A stretch of DNA of 64,000 nucleotides, from assembly GCF_030866785.1 (NCBI RefSeq), contig NZ_CP133018.1, forward strand, positions 1,860,001 to 1,924,000, read 5' to 3'. The position numbers and the translations under genes are program-made. This stretch comes from Agromyces protaetiae. Its GTDB lineage: Bacteria; Actinomycetota; Actinomycetes; Actinomycetales; Microbacteriaceae. Shown here piece after piece: positions 16,141 to 24,875 of the stretch. Each line of letters starts with the position of its first letter. Within the stretch, counting starts at the first letter, position 1. The notes below the pieces were generated by a model. That model was not told the DNA's origin. It did no database searches and worked only from the letters and a program-made list of their open reading frames with translations.

Positions 16141-16605
16141 TCACGTCCTCCGGTCGAGGAGCGGCCCGAGCCGGTACGGGATGAGCTCGCCCATCGCGAG
16201 TGACGTCTCGGTGCGCTCGACGCCCTCGATGGCGAGGATGGCGCCGTCGATGCGGAAGAGGTCCTCGGCGTCGCGGCTCACCACCCGCACGAGCAGGTCG
16301 ACCGAGCCGGAGAGGCCGTGGGCCTGGATGACCTCCGGGATCTCGGCGATGCGCGTGACGACCTCGGCGAGCAGCTTCTGCCGGACGTGGACGCTCACGA
16401 ACGCCTCGAGCGGGTAGCCGAGCGGGACCGGATCGATGGCCCGTTCGAAGGACCGGAAGGCGCCGGATGCCTCGAGGCGCGCCATGCGCGCCTGCACCGT
16501 GTTGCGGCTGAGACCCAGTCGGTCCGCGAGCGCGACGACGGTCGCGCGAGGATCGGGCGTGAGTGCGCCGAGCAGTGCCCGGTCGACGGGGTCGTAAGCG
16601 GCCAT
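16141..16605 (-). CDS. Lrp/AsnC family transcriptional regulator
   Basis: 154 residues, normal Lrp length. The N-terminal helix-turn-helix (DPVDRALLGALTPDPRATVV and LADRLGLSRNTVQARMARLE) is followed by the RAM effector domain with AFVSVHVRQKLLAEVV, HGLSGSVDLLVRVVSRD and GVERTETSLAMGE. Members sense amino acids and bind as dimers and octamers. The ATG at 16605 has TACATT 7 nt upstream and no ribosome binding site. It is divergent from the dehydrogenase operon at 16768 with a palindrome between them. Lrp homologues such as BkdR control branched-chain dehydrogenase operons, so that role is likely here. Confidence 0.92.
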   Translation of the reverse strand: MAAYDPVDRALLGALTPDPRATVVALADRLGLSRNTVQARMARLEASGAFRSFERAIDPVPLGYPLEAFVSVHVRQKLLAEVVTRIAEIPEVIQAHGLSGSVDLLVRVVSRDAEDLFRIDGAILAIEGVERTETSLAMGELIPYRLGPLLDRRT

Positions 16606-16612
16606 ATCGCGC

Positions 16613-16618
16613 AATGTA
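16613..16618 (-). promoter_or_regulatory. -10 hexamer of the Lrp gene
   Basis: On the minus strand TACATT lies 7 nt before the ATG at 16605, again with no Shine-Dalgarno sequence. Confidence 0.45.
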
Positions 16619-16650
16619 GCAGTCTCCGGCGTGATGAAGGTTGGCATGCT

Positions 16651-16677
16651 GCTCAATTGTCCCGAGTGCGCTTGAGC
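16651..16677. promoter_or_regulatory. Inverted-repeat operator between lrp and bkd
   Basis: GCTCAA (16651-16656) and TTGAGC (16672-16677) are perfect inverted copies with centres 21 bp apart, two helical turns. The right half is also the -35 hexamer of the dehydrogenase promoter. The neighbouring Lrp protein is the obvious candidate to bind it. Confidence 0.6.
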
Positions 16678-16700
16678 TGTCTGACCGCTCGACGTACGCT
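16672..16700 (+). promoter_or_regulatory. Promoter of the dehydrogenase operon
   Basis: TTGAGC (16672-16677) and TACGCT (16695-16700) are separated by 17 nt. The leader is about 60 nt, ending with a CGGAGG site before the ATG at 16768. Confidence 0.6.
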
Positions 16701-16767
16701 CACGGTATCCGGCGATGGGGCCGGATGCGTGTGCTCACGAGGCGCGCGCCGACGCGGAGGTTCACCG

Positions 16768-17892
16768 ATGACCCCAGCCGAGCAGGCCGTGCTGACCAAG
16801 CCGGAGCCGATGATCCAGCTGATTGACGAGACCGGCCGCCGGCGGTCCGATCCAGAGTTCGACCCGTGGGTCGCCGACATCGGGGTCGACGAGCTCACCG
16901 CACTCCACCGCGACCTGGTGCTCGCGCGCCGGCTCGACGCCGAGGGCACCGCGCTGCAACGCCAGGGCGAGCTCGGGCTGTGGCCGCCACTGGCCGGACA
17001 GGAGGCCGCCCAGATCGGGTCGGCGCGAGCGCTCCGCGACGACGACTTCGTCTTCTCGAGCTACCGGGAGCACGCGGTGGCCTGGTGCCGCGGCGTCACG
17101 CCCGCGGAGCTCATGCAGGTCTGGCGCGGCACGGCCCTGAGCGGCTGGGATCCGTTCGAGCGGCACATGGCGGTGCCGCAGATCATCATCGGCGCGCAGG
17201 CGCTGCACGCCACGGGCTACGCGATGGGGCTCGCCTGGGACGGGTCCGACGCCGCATCGATCGCCTACTTCGGCGACGGCGCGACGAGCGAGGGGGACGT
17301 GAACGAGGCGCTCGTGTTCGCGGCGAGCTTCGACGCGCCCGTCGTCTTCTTCTGCCAGAACAACCAGTGGGCGATCTCGGAACCGGTGGGGCTGCAGTCC
17401 AAGCAGCCGCTCGCCCGCCGCGCCGACGGCTTCGGCATGCCGGGAGTCCGCGTCGACGGCAACGACGTGCTCGCGGTCATGGCCGCGACCCGGCGTGCGC
17501 TCGACCGCGCCCGTCACGGCGGCGGGCCGACCCTCATCGAGGCGGTCACCTACCGGCTCGGCCCGCACACCACCGCCGACGACCCCACGCGCTACCGGGC
17601 CGACGACGAGCTCGAGGCCTGGCGCGGTCGTGATCCGATCGCGCGGGTCGAGGCACTGCTCGCCGCGGGCGGCGCCGACGCGGAGGCGCTCGCGCGCGAG
17701 GCCGGTGAGGCGGCGGCGCGCGCGGCCGCCGAGCTGCGTGCCGGCGTCACGAGCCTGACCGACCCACCGGCGCTCAGCGTGTTCGACCACGTCTACGCCG
17801 AGCCCAACAGCCAACTCGAGCGGCAGCGCTCGCGCTACGCGCGCTACCTCGGCCAGTTCGAGGACGCCGAGACCGAAGGGGGCACCCGATGA
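16768..17892 (+). CDS. bkdA: 2-oxo acid dehydrogenase E1 component, alpha subunit
   Basis: 374 residues. It binds thiamine diphosphate and, with the beta subunit, decarboxylates a branched-chain 2-oxo acid (or pyruvate) and transfers the acyl group to E2. The thiamine motif runs from GDGATSEGDVNEA (about residue 169) to FCQNNQW (about 198). Conserved LARRLDAEGTALQRQGELG near the N-terminus fits E1alpha. The leucine-catabolic neighbourhood favours a branched-chain enzyme over pyruvate dehydrogenase, but E1alpha sequences of the two are close. It heads a three-gene operon, with GGAGG upstream and an ATGA overlap to E1beta. No dihydrolipoyl dehydrogenase gene is nearby. Confidence 0.9.
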   Translation: MTPAEQAVLTKPEPMIQLIDETGRRRSDPEFDPWVADIGVDELTALHRDLVLARRLDAEGTALQRQGELGLWPPLAGQEAAQIGSARALRDDDFVFSSYREHAVAWCRGVTPAELMQVWRGTALSGWDPFERHMAVPQIIIGAQALHATGYAMGLAWDGSDAASIAYFGDGATSEGDVNEALVFAASFDAPVVFFCQNNQWAISEPVGLQSKQPLARRADGFGMPGVRVDGNDVLAVMAATRRALDRARHGGGPTLIEAVTYRLGPHTTADDPTRYRADDELEAWRGRDPIARVEALLAAGGADAEALAREAGEAAARAAAELRAGVTSLTDPPALSVFDHVYAEPNSQLERQRSRYARYLGQFEDAETEGGTR

Positions 17893-18899
17893 CGACCATG
17901 ACGCTGGCCAAGGCCATCAACGGCGGACTCCGCCGCGCGCTCGCCGGCGACGACCGGGTCGTGCTCATGGGCGAGGACATCGGCCGCCTCGGCGGCGTCT
18001 TCCGCGTCACCGACGGGCTGCAGGCCGAGTTCGGCGCCCACCGGGTCGTGGACACCCCGCTCTCGGAGGCCGGCATCCTCGGCACCGCTGTCGGACTCGC
18101 CTACCGCGGCTACCGCCCGGTCGTCGAGATCCAGTTCGACGGGTTCATCTATCCGGCGTTCGATCAGATCGTCGCGCAGGTGGCGAAGCTGCACTATCGC
18201 TCGCGCGGGCACGTGCGCATGCCGATCACGATCCGCGTGCCGTTCGGCGGCGGCATCGGTGCCGCCGAGCACCACTCGGAGTCGCCCGAGGCGTATTTCG
18301 CCCACACCGCGGGCCTGCGCGTCGTCGCCTGCTCGAACCCGGCCGACGCGTTCGTCATGGTGCAGCAGGCGATCGCGAGCGACGACCCCGTGCTGTTCTT
18401 CGAGCCCAAGCGCCGCTATCACGTGAAGGGCGAGGTCGCCGAGCAGGCGAGCCTCGCGGACGCGCGCCCGATGGGCGTGGCCTCCGTGCTCGCCGAGGGG
18501 CGCGACGCCACCCTCGTCACCTACGGCCCGCTCGTGCAGACCGCCCTCGACGCGGCACGCGCAGCCGCCGACGAGGGCGTCGCGCTCGAGGTCATCGACC
18601 TGCGCTCGCTCGCGCCCGTCGACTATCCGACGATCGAGGCCTCGGTGCGCCGAACCGGACGGCTGGTCGTCGTGCATGAGGCCGTCGAACAGGGCGGTGT
18701 GGGCGGCGAGATCGTCGCACGCCTCACGGAGTCCTGCTTCGAGTTCCTCGAGGCGGCGCCCGTGCGGGTGACCGGGCACGACATCCCCTACCCGGCCGCG
18801 AAGCAGGAGCGGCACCATCTGCCCGACCTGGACCGCATCCTCGACGGCGTCGACCGTGTGCTCGGCCGGCCCAACTCGCTCTCGGGCGTGGAGGCGTGA
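17889..18899 (+). CDS. bkdB: 2-oxo acid dehydrogenase E1 component, beta subunit
   Basis: 336 residues, normal E1beta length. The thiamine-binding N-terminal half has MGEDIGRLGGVFRVTDGLQ and VDTPLSEAGILGTAVGLAYR; VEIQFDGFIYPAFDQIVAQ and RIPFGGG-like RVPFGGGIGAAEHHSES follow. The C-terminal transketolase-like domain contains VIDLRSLAPVDYPTIEASV and VHEAVEQGGVGGEI. It forms the alpha2beta2 heterotetramer with the upstream subunit. Its ATG overlaps the E1alpha stop and its own stop overlaps the E2 GTG, so all three are translationally coupled. Confidence 0.93.
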   Translation: MTTMTLAKAINGGLRRALAGDDRVVLMGEDIGRLGGVFRVTDGLQAEFGAHRVVDTPLSEAGILGTAVGLAYRGYRPVVEIQFDGFIYPAFDQIVAQVAKLHYRSRGHVRMPITIRVPFGGGIGAAEHHSESPEAYFAHTAGLRVVACSNPADAFVMVQQAIASDDPVLFFEPKRRYHVKGEVAEQASLADARPMGVASVLAEGRDATLVTYGPLVQTALDAARAAADEGVALEVIDLRSLAPVDYPTIEASVRRTGRLVVVHEAVEQGGVGGEIVARLTESCFEFLEAAPVRVTGHDIPYPAAKQERHHLPDLDRILDGVDRVLGRPNSLSGVEA

Positions 18900-20407
18900 G
18901 CGCCATGATCCGCGACTTCGCGCTGCCCGACCTCGGCGAGGGCCTGACCGAGTCCGAGCTCATCGCCTGGCGGGTCGCCGTCGGCGAGCGCGTCGAGCTG
19001 AACCAGATCATCGCCGACGTCGAGACCGCGAAGGCGGTCGTCGAGCTTCCGTCGCCGTTCGCGGGCGTGGTCACCGCGCTGCACGCCGAGCCTGGCGAGA
19101 CGGTGAACGTGGGCGAACGGCTGTTCTCGTGCGACACGGCACCCGCCGACGGTGCGCCTGACGCTGAGGGTCCGGGTGGGGCGGATGCCTCGGGTGGGGC
19201 GGATGTCTCGGGTGGGGCGGATGCCTCGGGTGGGGCGGATGTCTCGGGTGGGGCGGATGCCTCGGGTGCCGGTGAGACGCCCGAGCCCACGCTGGTCGGC
19301 TACGGTGCCGCCGCCGAACGCGGCCCGAAACGGCGGGCGCGCCGCGTCGCGCTGACCGACGACCTCGTCCCGACGCCGACGGCGCTCGCCGAGACGGCGC
19401 TCGCTGAGACGGCGCACGCCGATGACCTGGTCCCCGGCCTCCCGACGCCGAGCACCGGACTCCCCGCCGGAGCGCCACATGATGCCGTGCCGTCGACCGG
19501 TGATCCGCGCCGCGCCGAGCGGCCGCGATCGACGCCTCCGGTCCGCAAGCTCGCGCGCGATCTCGGTGTGGTGCTGGAGGAGGTCGTCGGCACGGGAGAG
19601 CGGGGCCTGATCACGCGCGCCGACGTGGAGGCCGCCGCGGAGCGGCGGGGCGGTGCGCCGGTGGCCGGGCGGGACGACGGCACCGACCGGGCGCGGCAGA
19701 GTCCGCCGGGCGAGACCCGCATTCCCGTGAAGGGCGTGCGCAAAGCCACGGCCGCGGCCATGGTGCGGAGCGCGTTCACGGCGCCGCACGTGACCGAGTT
19801 CCTCACGATCGATGTGACCGCGACGATGGACCTCGTGCGGGGCATCCGTGACGATCGCGCGCTGCGCGTACACCGGGTGACGCCGCTCGCGGTCGTCGCG
19901 AAGGCGGTCTGCATCGCCGCGCGCCGCACGCCCGAGGTCAACTCGCGCTGGGACGAGGACGCCGGCGAGATCGTCCGCTACGAGGGGCTCAACCTCGGCA
20001 TCGCGGTCGCGACCGAGCGCGGGCTCATGGTGCCGAACGTGCGGCGTGCCGACCGGATGACGTTGCTCGACCTCGCAGACGCGATCGGGTCGCTCGCCGA
20101 GACCGCACGCGAGGGCCGCACGGCTCCGGCGGACCTCCGCGGCGGAACGTTCTCGATCACGAACATCGGGGTGTTCGGCATCGACGCGGGAACGCCGATC
20201 CTGAACCCGGGGGAGGCCGCCATCCTCGCGACCGGCGCCGTCCGGCGTCAGCCGTGGGAGCACCGGGGTGAGATCGCGCTCCGCGAGCTCATGACGCTCT
20301 CGCTGTCGTTCGATCACCGGCTGGTCGACGGCGAGCAGGGCTCACGCTTCCTCGCCGACGTCGGCGCGATCCTGCGGGACCCGGGCCGGGCGCTGCTCAT
20401 GAGCTGA
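18896..20407 (+). CDS. bkdC: 2-oxo acid dehydrogenase E2 component (dihydrolipoyl acyltransferase)
   Basis: 503 residues. The N-terminal lipoyl domain (1-80) carries the lipoylated lysine in DVETAKAVVELPS (Lys46). A Gly/Ala/Asp/Ser linker follows, of which residues 94-123 come from five 18-bp repeats. The E1/E3-binding domain is at about 214-248 (PVRKLARDLGVVLEEV and GTGERGLITRADVEAA). The catalytic domain ends with FDHRLVDGEQGSRFL, which holds the active-site His and Asp. It transfers the acyl group to CoA at the core of the complex. A GTG start overlaps the E1beta stop as GTGA; an ATG three codons later is an alternative. Confidence 0.93.
   Translation: MSAMIRDFALPDLGEGLTESELIAWRVAVGERVELNQIIADVETAKAVVELPSPFAGVVTALHAEPGETVNVGERLFSCDTAPADGAPDAEGPGGADASGGADVSGGADASGGADVSGGADASGAGETPEPTLVGYGAAAERGPKRRARRVALTDDLVPTPTALAETALAETAHADDLVPGLPTPSTGLPAGAPHDAVPSTGDPRRAERPRSTPPVRKLARDLGVVLEEVVGTGERGLITRADVEAAAERRGGAPVAGRDDGTDRARQSPPGETRIPVKGVRKATAAAMVRSAFTAPHVTEFLTIDVTATMDLVRGIRDDRALRVHRVTPLAVVAKAVCIAARRTPEVNSRWDEDAGEIVRYEGLNLGIAVATERGLMVPNVRRADRMTLLDLADAIGSLAETAREGRTAPADLRGGTFSITNIGVFGIDAGTPILNPGEAAILATGAVRRQPWEHRGEIALRELMTLSLSFDHRLVDGEQGSRFLADVGAILRDPGRALLMS
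19174..19263 (+). repeat. Five perfect-length 18-bp tandem repeats in the E2 linker
   Basis: Units of GGGTGGGGCGGATGYCTC begin at 19174, 19192, 19210, 19228 and 19246. Only one base alternates (C or T), so the peptide alternates GGADAS and GGADVS. The near-identity at DNA level points to recent expansion by slippage or unequal exchange. Confidence 0.95.
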
Positions 20408-20447
20408 GTGCATGCATCTCGCGACGGGCGGTGCGAGCGGCTCGTGG

Positions 20448-21050
20448 TCACGCGACGAGGCTCGACCACGCCATCTGCTCGAGCACCTGCCGCACGACGG
20501 CGTCGGCCGGGCGGGAGCCGTGGCTGCGGGCACTGTGCGGGGTCGAGTTGATGAGCCCGAAGGCGGCGTGCGCCCGGATCCGCACCTCGGCCGTGGCCAG
20601 ATCCGGGTGCAGCCGGCCGAGGACGCCGACCCAGAACTCGACGTACTCGCGCTGCAGGCGGCGCACCCGGTGCGCGTCGGCTTCGGGGAGGCTCGTAAGG
20701 TCACGATCCTGCACGCGGATGACGTCGGCGTTGGCGATCGCGAAGTCGACGTGGAAGGCGATGAGGGCGCGGAGCGCGCCTTCGGGGTCGGCTGCCGCGC
20801 CCACGACATCCCTGCCGCCGTCGAGCAGGCCCTCGCTCGCTTCGAGCAGCAGCGCCGCGAGCACGGCCGGCTTGCCCGAGAAGTGGCGGTACACCGCCGG
20901 CCCCGACACGCCCACGGCGGCACCGAGCTCTTCGAGCGTGACGCCCGCGTAGCCGCGTTCGGCGAACAGCCGCGCGGCTGCCACGAGCAGCGCGTCGCGG
21001 CGATCGGCCTTCGCCTGCCCGCGCACGGTCATCGTCTCGGTCACGCTCAC
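20448..21050 (-). CDS. TetR family transcriptional regulator
   Basis: About 200 residues. The TetR DNA-binding domain is at about residues 13-60 (RRDALLVAAARLFAERGYAG, VTLEELGAAVGVSGPAVYRHF). The C-terminal ligand domain is mostly helical. The start is uncertain: GTG at 21050 with GGGG upstream is chosen, with a GTG two codons later and further in-frame starts at 21095 and 21104 possible. It is divergent from the carboxylase operon and a near-perfect palindrome lies in that operon's promoter, so it most likely represses it. The related mycobacterial locus (Rv2506 beside accD1/accA1) also has a TetR gene. Its end converges on E2. Confidence 0.9.
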   Translation of the reverse strand: MSVTETMTVRGQAKADRRDALLVAAARLFAERGYAGVTLEELGAAVGVSGPAVYRHFSGKPAVLAALLLEASEGLLDGGRDVVGAAADPEGALRALIAFHVDFAIANADVIRVQDRDLTSLPEADAHRVRRLQREYVEFWVGVLGRLHPDLATAEVRIRAHAAFGLINSTPHSARSHGSRPADAVVRQVLEQMAWSSLVA

Positions 21051-21075
21051 CCCGTTCGTGTTCTGTCGTTCCTGG

Positions 21076-21104
21076 TTGCCGACCCAGTTAATCATGACTA
21101 ACAT
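21076..21104 (+). promoter_or_regulatory. Promoter of the carboxylase operon
   Basis: TTGCCG (21076-21081) and TAACAT (21099-21104) are separated by 17 nt. The spacer and part of the -10 are occupied by a palindrome. Confidence 0.6.
21087..21102. promoter_or_regulatory. Palindromic TetR operator candidate
   Basis: GTTAATCATGACTAAC is a 16-bp palindrome with one mismatched pair, lying inside the promoter spacer. A second small palindrome, CGGTTAATACCG, follows at 21111-21122 near the expected transcription start. The placement fits repression by the divergent TetR protein. Confidence 0.65.
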
Positions 21105-21153
21105 CGTATTCGGTTAATACCGATTCACTGACGGCTTCGACGGAGAGGCACGG

Positions 21154-22761
21154 ATGTCGATCCTGACGACGACGCTCGACGAGACGAGCGACCGCGCTCA
21201 GGCGCACGCCGAGGCGCACGCCGCGCTCGTCGCCGAACTCCGCGACAAGCTCGCCGAGGCCGCACTCGGCGGGCCGGAGAGCTCCCGCGACCGGCACGTC
21301 GCCCGCGGCAAGCTGCTCCCGCGCGACCGGGTCGACCGCCTCCTCGACGAGGGCAGCGCATTCCTCGAGCTCGCCCCGCTCGCGGCCGACGGCATGTACG
21401 GCGGCGACTCGCCGGGCGCCGGCCTCATCGCGGGCGTCGGGCTCGTGCACGGACGCCCGGTGATGGTGGTCTGCAACGACGCGACCGTCAAGGGCGGCAC
21501 CTACTACCCGATGACCGTGAAGAAGCACCTGCGCGCGCAGGAGATCGCGCTCGAACAGGCGCTCCCGTGCGTGTACCTCGTCGACTCGGGCGGCGCCTTC
21601 CTGCCGCTGCAAGACGAGGTGTTCCCCGATCGCGAGCACTTCGGGCGGATCTTCTTCAACCAAGCCGCCATGTCGGCGCGAGGCATCCCGCAGCTGGCCG
21701 CCGTGCTCGGCTCGTGCACCGCGGGCGGTGCGTACGTGCCCGCGATGAGCGACGAGAACATCATCGTGCGCGACCAGGGCACGATCTTCCTCGGCGGACC
21801 TCCGCTCGTGAAGGCCGCGATCGGCGAGGTCGTCACGCCTGAAGAGCTCGGCGGCGGGGAGCTGCACTCGCGCGTCTCCGGAGTGACCGACCACCTCGCC
21901 GAAGACGATGAGCACGCCCTCGAGCTCATGCGCGACCTGATCGCGACCCTGCCGTCGCCGCCTGCGCGGGCCTGGGCGGTCCGCGAGCCGCGGGCGCCCG
22001 CCGTCGACCCGGCGACGCTCACCTCGGTCGTCCCGGTCGACGTGCAGCAGCCGTATGACGTGCACGAGGTCATCGCGCGGCTCGTCGACGCGAGCGAGTT
22101 CACCGAGTTCAAACCCGAGTACGGCGACACGCTCGTCACGGGCTTCGCGCACCTCGACGGGCACCCCGTCGGCATCGTCGCCAACAACGGCGTGCTGTTC
22201 AGCGAGTCCGCCATGAAGGGCGCGCACTTCATCGAGCTGTGCGACCAGCGCGGGATCCCGCTGATCTTCCTGCAGAACATCTCGGGGTTCATGGTGGGCC
22301 GCGACGCCGAGGCCGGCGGCATCGCCAAGCACGGCGCGAAAATGGTGACCGCGGTGGCGACCACGCGGGTGCCGAAGTTCACGGTGGTGATCGGCGGATC
22401 GTTCGGCGCGGGCAACTACTCGATGTGCGGCCGCGCGTACTCGCCGAGATTCCTCTGGATGTGGCCGAACGCCCGCATCTCGGTCATGGGCGGCGAGCAG
22501 GCGGCGTCCGTGCTGGCCACGGTGAAGCGCGACCAGCTCGCGATCCGCGGCGAGACGTGGAGCGCGGACGACGAGCAGGCCTTCCGTGCTCCGATCCGCG
22601 ACCAGTACGAGACCCAGGGCGACCCCTACCACTCGACGGCGCGGCTGTGGGACGACGGCGTCATCGACCCGGCCGACACCCGCACCGTGCTCGCGCTCGC
22701 CCTCGAGCTCGCCAGCCGCACCCCGCTCGCCGAGCCCCGCTTCGGCCTCTTCCGGATGTGA
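21154..22761 (+). CDS. accD1: Acyl-CoA carboxylase, carboxyltransferase (beta) subunit, methylcrotonyl-CoA type
   Basis: 535 residues, the length of methylcrotonyl-CoA carboxylase beta subunits. It transfers CO2 from biotin to the acyl-CoA. It contains [57 protein letters not shown] and [15 protein letters not shown] in the N-terminal carboxyltransferase half. [20 protein letters not shown] and [20 protein letters not shown] follow in the C-terminal half, typical of the MCC/geranyl-CoA branch rather than propionyl-CoA AccD5. The biotin-carrying subunit starts 2 nt downstream. Mycobacterial AccD1 in the same gene order acts on methylcrotonyl-CoA, hence the substrate call. Confidence 0.92.
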   Translation: MSILTTTLDETSDRAQAHAEAHAALVAELRDKLAEAALGGPESSRDRHVARGKLLPRDRVDRLLDEGSAFLELAPLAADGMYGGDSPGAGLIAGVGLVHGRPVMVVCNDATVKGGTYYPMTVKKHLRAQEIALEQALPCVYLVDSGGAFLPLQDEVFPDREHFGRIFFNQAAMSARGIPQLAAVLGSCTAGGAYVPAMSDENIIVRDQGTIFLGGPPLVKAAIGEVVTPEELGGGELHSRVSGVTDHLAEDDEHALELMRDLIATLPSPPARAWAVREPRAPAVDPATLTSVVPVDVQQPYDVHEVIARLVDASEFTEFKPEYGDTLVTGFAHLDGHPVGIVANNGVLFSESAMKGAHFIELCDQRGIPLIFLQNISGFMVGRDAEAGGIAKHGAKMVTAVATTRVPKFTVVIGGSFGAGNYSMCGRAYSPRFLWMWPNARISVMGGEQAASVLATVKRDQLAIRGETWSADDEQAFRAPIRDQYETQGDPYHSTARLWDDGVIDPADTRTVLALALELASRTPLAEPRFGLFRM

Positions 22762-22763
22762 TC

Positions 22764-24875
22764 ATGCTCAGCACCCAGCGCCCCGCAGAGCCCGGCCCGT
22801 CAGAGCCCCGCCCGTTCGCTCGTGTCCTCGTCGCCAACCGCGGTGAGATCGCGGTGCGTGTGATCCGAACGCTCCGGCGGCTCGGCATCCACGCGATCGC
22901 CGTGTACTCCGACGCCGATGCCGACGCACCGCACGTGCAGCTCGCCGACACCGCCGTGCGCATCGGCCCGCCGCCCGCGGCCGAGAGCTACCTCGACCCC
23001 GCGCGCATCGTGGCGGCGGCGCTCGAGACCGGCGCGCAGGCCGTGCACCCCGGCTACGGCTTCCTGTCCGAGCACGCCGGCTTCGCGCGTTCCTGCGCCG
23101 ACGCCGGCCTCGTGTTCATCGGGCCGGGGGAGCAGGCGCTCGAGGTCATGGGCGACAAGATCCGGGCGAAGCGGCACGTCGAGGCCTCGGGCGTGCCGGT
23201 CGTGCCGGGCGTCGCCGACCCCGAGCTCGACGACGCGCAGCTCGTCGAGGCCGCGCGCGCGGTCGGATTCCCCGTGCTGGTGAAACCATCGGCGGGTGGC
23301 GGCGGCAAGGGCATGCAGGTCGCCCGCGACCCGGCCGAGCTCGCCGAGGCGCTGCCGGCGGCCCGGCGCATCGCCCGCGCGGCGTTCGGCGACGACACGC
23401 TGCTCATCGAACGCTTCATCGAGCGGCCACGCCACATCGAGGTCCAGGTGCTCGCCGACGCGCACGGGCACGTCGTGCACCTCGGCGAACGCGAGTGCTC
23501 GCTGCAGCGGCGGCACCAAAAGGTGATCGAGGAGGCCCCGTCGCCCTTGCTCGACAGCGCGACGCGCGAGCGGATCGGCGCCGCGGCCTGCCGCGCCGCC
23601 GAGAGCGTCGGCTACCTGGGTGCCGGCACGGTCGAGTTCCTGGTGTCGGATGCCTCGCCCGGCGAGTTCTTCTTCATCGAGATGAACACCCGGCTGCAGG
23701 TCGAACACCCCGTGACCGAGCTGGTGACCGGCATCGACCTCGTCGAGCAGCAGCTCCGGGTCGCCGCGGGGGAGCCGCTCGCGTTCGCGCAGGACGACAT
23801 CGACCTCGACGGTCACGCCATCGAGGCCCGGCTGTACGCGGAGAGCCCTGAGCGCGGCTTCCTGCCCGCGACGGGCGACGTGCTCGTCTGGCGACCCCCG
23901 CACGGCGAGGGGGTGCGCGTCGACGCCGGGCTCCGCGAAGGGCAGGCCGTCACGGCCCACTACGACCCCATGCTCGGCAAGGTGATCGCGTGGGCGCCGA
24001 CCCGCGCAGCGGCGCTCGACCGACTCGATCGCGCGCTCGCGGACACGGTCGTCCTCGGCGTCGACACGAACACCGGGTTCCTGCGGCGGCTGCTGGCCGA
24101 CCCGGCGGTCCGCCGAGGCGACCTGCACACCGGGCTGATCGACGGCCTGGGTGATGCGGGCGGCACCGACGCAGCTTCGACGGCGACCACGGCACCGGTC
24201 GCGGCCGTCGCGGCCGAGGCGCTCGTGTCGGCCGACGCGCCCGAGCCGGGCGCCCACGCGTGGCAGGCCGCGCGCGGCTGGAGCGTCAGCGGTCCGCGAG
24301 CCGTGCACGTGCGGCTCGTGCCCGTGGCCGGGCCCGTCACCGAGCCGGTCGACGTCGAGGTGCGGCCAGGCGCCGCCGAGGCATCCGGAACCGACCGTGC
24401 GCGGGACCTGCCGGAGCGACCCGGAGCGCGCGGCGCGTCCGTCACCGCCATCGCCTCCGACGGCATCGTCTGGGCGCACGCCGACGGCGTGACCGCCGCG
24501 TTCCGGCGCGTCGACCGCGCCGACGCGCTGCGGGCCAGGCTCGCGGTCCTCGAGCGCGGCACCGCCGCCGACCCCGACCACCGGGCGCCGATGCCCGGCA
24601 CCGTGACCGCCGTGCTCGTCGAGGACGGCGGCCACGTGACGACCGGCACACCGCTCGTCGCCGTCGAGGCCATGAAGATGGAGCACCGCGTGCTCGCGAC
24701 GCTCGACGGCGTCGTGCGCGTCACGGTCGACGTCGGCGACCAGGTCGGCCGCGACCAGACCCTCGCGCGCATCGTCCCACACGACGGGACGCCCGCGGAA
24801 CCCACGACCGAACACCCGGCCCACGAGGCACCCCACCAGGCACCGCCCAACAGAGAAGTGAGCACCGCATCATGA
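22764..24875 (+). CDS. accA1: Acyl-CoA carboxylase, biotin carboxylase/carrier (alpha) subunit
   Basis: 703 residues. The biotin carboxylase domain covers about 20-465: VLVANRGEIAVRVIRTLRRL, the Gly-rich KPSAGGGGKGMQVARD, RHIEVQVLADAHG, ECSLQRRHQKVIEEAPSP and FIEMNTRLQVEHPVTE. A middle domain follows, and the C-terminal biotin carrier domain has EAMKMEH with biotinyl Lys638. It carboxylates its own biotin with ATP and bicarbonate and passes it to the beta subunit. The tail after about 670 is Pro/Glu-rich. An ATG 2 nt after the accD1 stop is used; GTG at 22758 is an alternative. ATGA overlaps the next gene. Confidence 0.93.
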   Translation: MLSTQRPAEPGPSEPRPFARVLVANRGEIAVRVIRTLRRLGIHAIAVYSDADADAPHVQLADTAVRIGPPPAAESYLDPARIVAAALETGAQAVHPGYGFLSEHAGFARSCADAGLVFIGPGEQALEVMGDKIRAKRHVEASGVPVVPGVADPELDDAQLVEAARAVGFPVLVKPSAGGGGKGMQVARDPAELAEALPAARRIARAAFGDDTLLIERFIERPRHIEVQVLADAHGHVVHLGERECSLQRRHQKVIEEAPSPLLDSATRERIGAAACRAAESVGYLGAGTVEFLVSDASPGEFFFIEMNTRLQVEHPVTELVTGIDLVEQQLRVAAGEPLAFAQDDIDLDGHAIEARLYAESPERGFLPATGDVLVWRPPHGEGVRVDAGLREGQAVTAHYDPMLGKVIAWAPTRAAALDRLDRALADTVVLGVDTNTGFLRRLLADPAVRRGDLHTGLIDGLGDAGGTDAASTATTAPVAAVAAEALVSADAPEPGAHAWQAARGWSVSGPRAVHVRLVPVAGPVTEPVDVEVRPGAAEASGTDRARDLPERPGARGASVTAIASDGIVWAHADGVTAAFRRVDRADALRARLAVLERGTAADPDHRAPMPGTVTAVLVEDGGHVTTGTPLVAVEAMKMEHRVLATLDGVVRVTVDVGDQVGRDQTLARIVPHDGTPAEPTTEHPAHEAPHQAPPNREVSTAS

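Noticed and set aside
19174-19263. Repeat array considered as a CRISPR
   Set aside because: Units are contiguous without spacers, 18 bp long and in frame within E2; they encode the interdomain linker.
16672-21104. Overlapping operators considered as attachment or recombination sites marking an island
   Set aside because: They coincide with promoter elements next to regulator genes, no integrase is present, and no long direct repeats flank the block.
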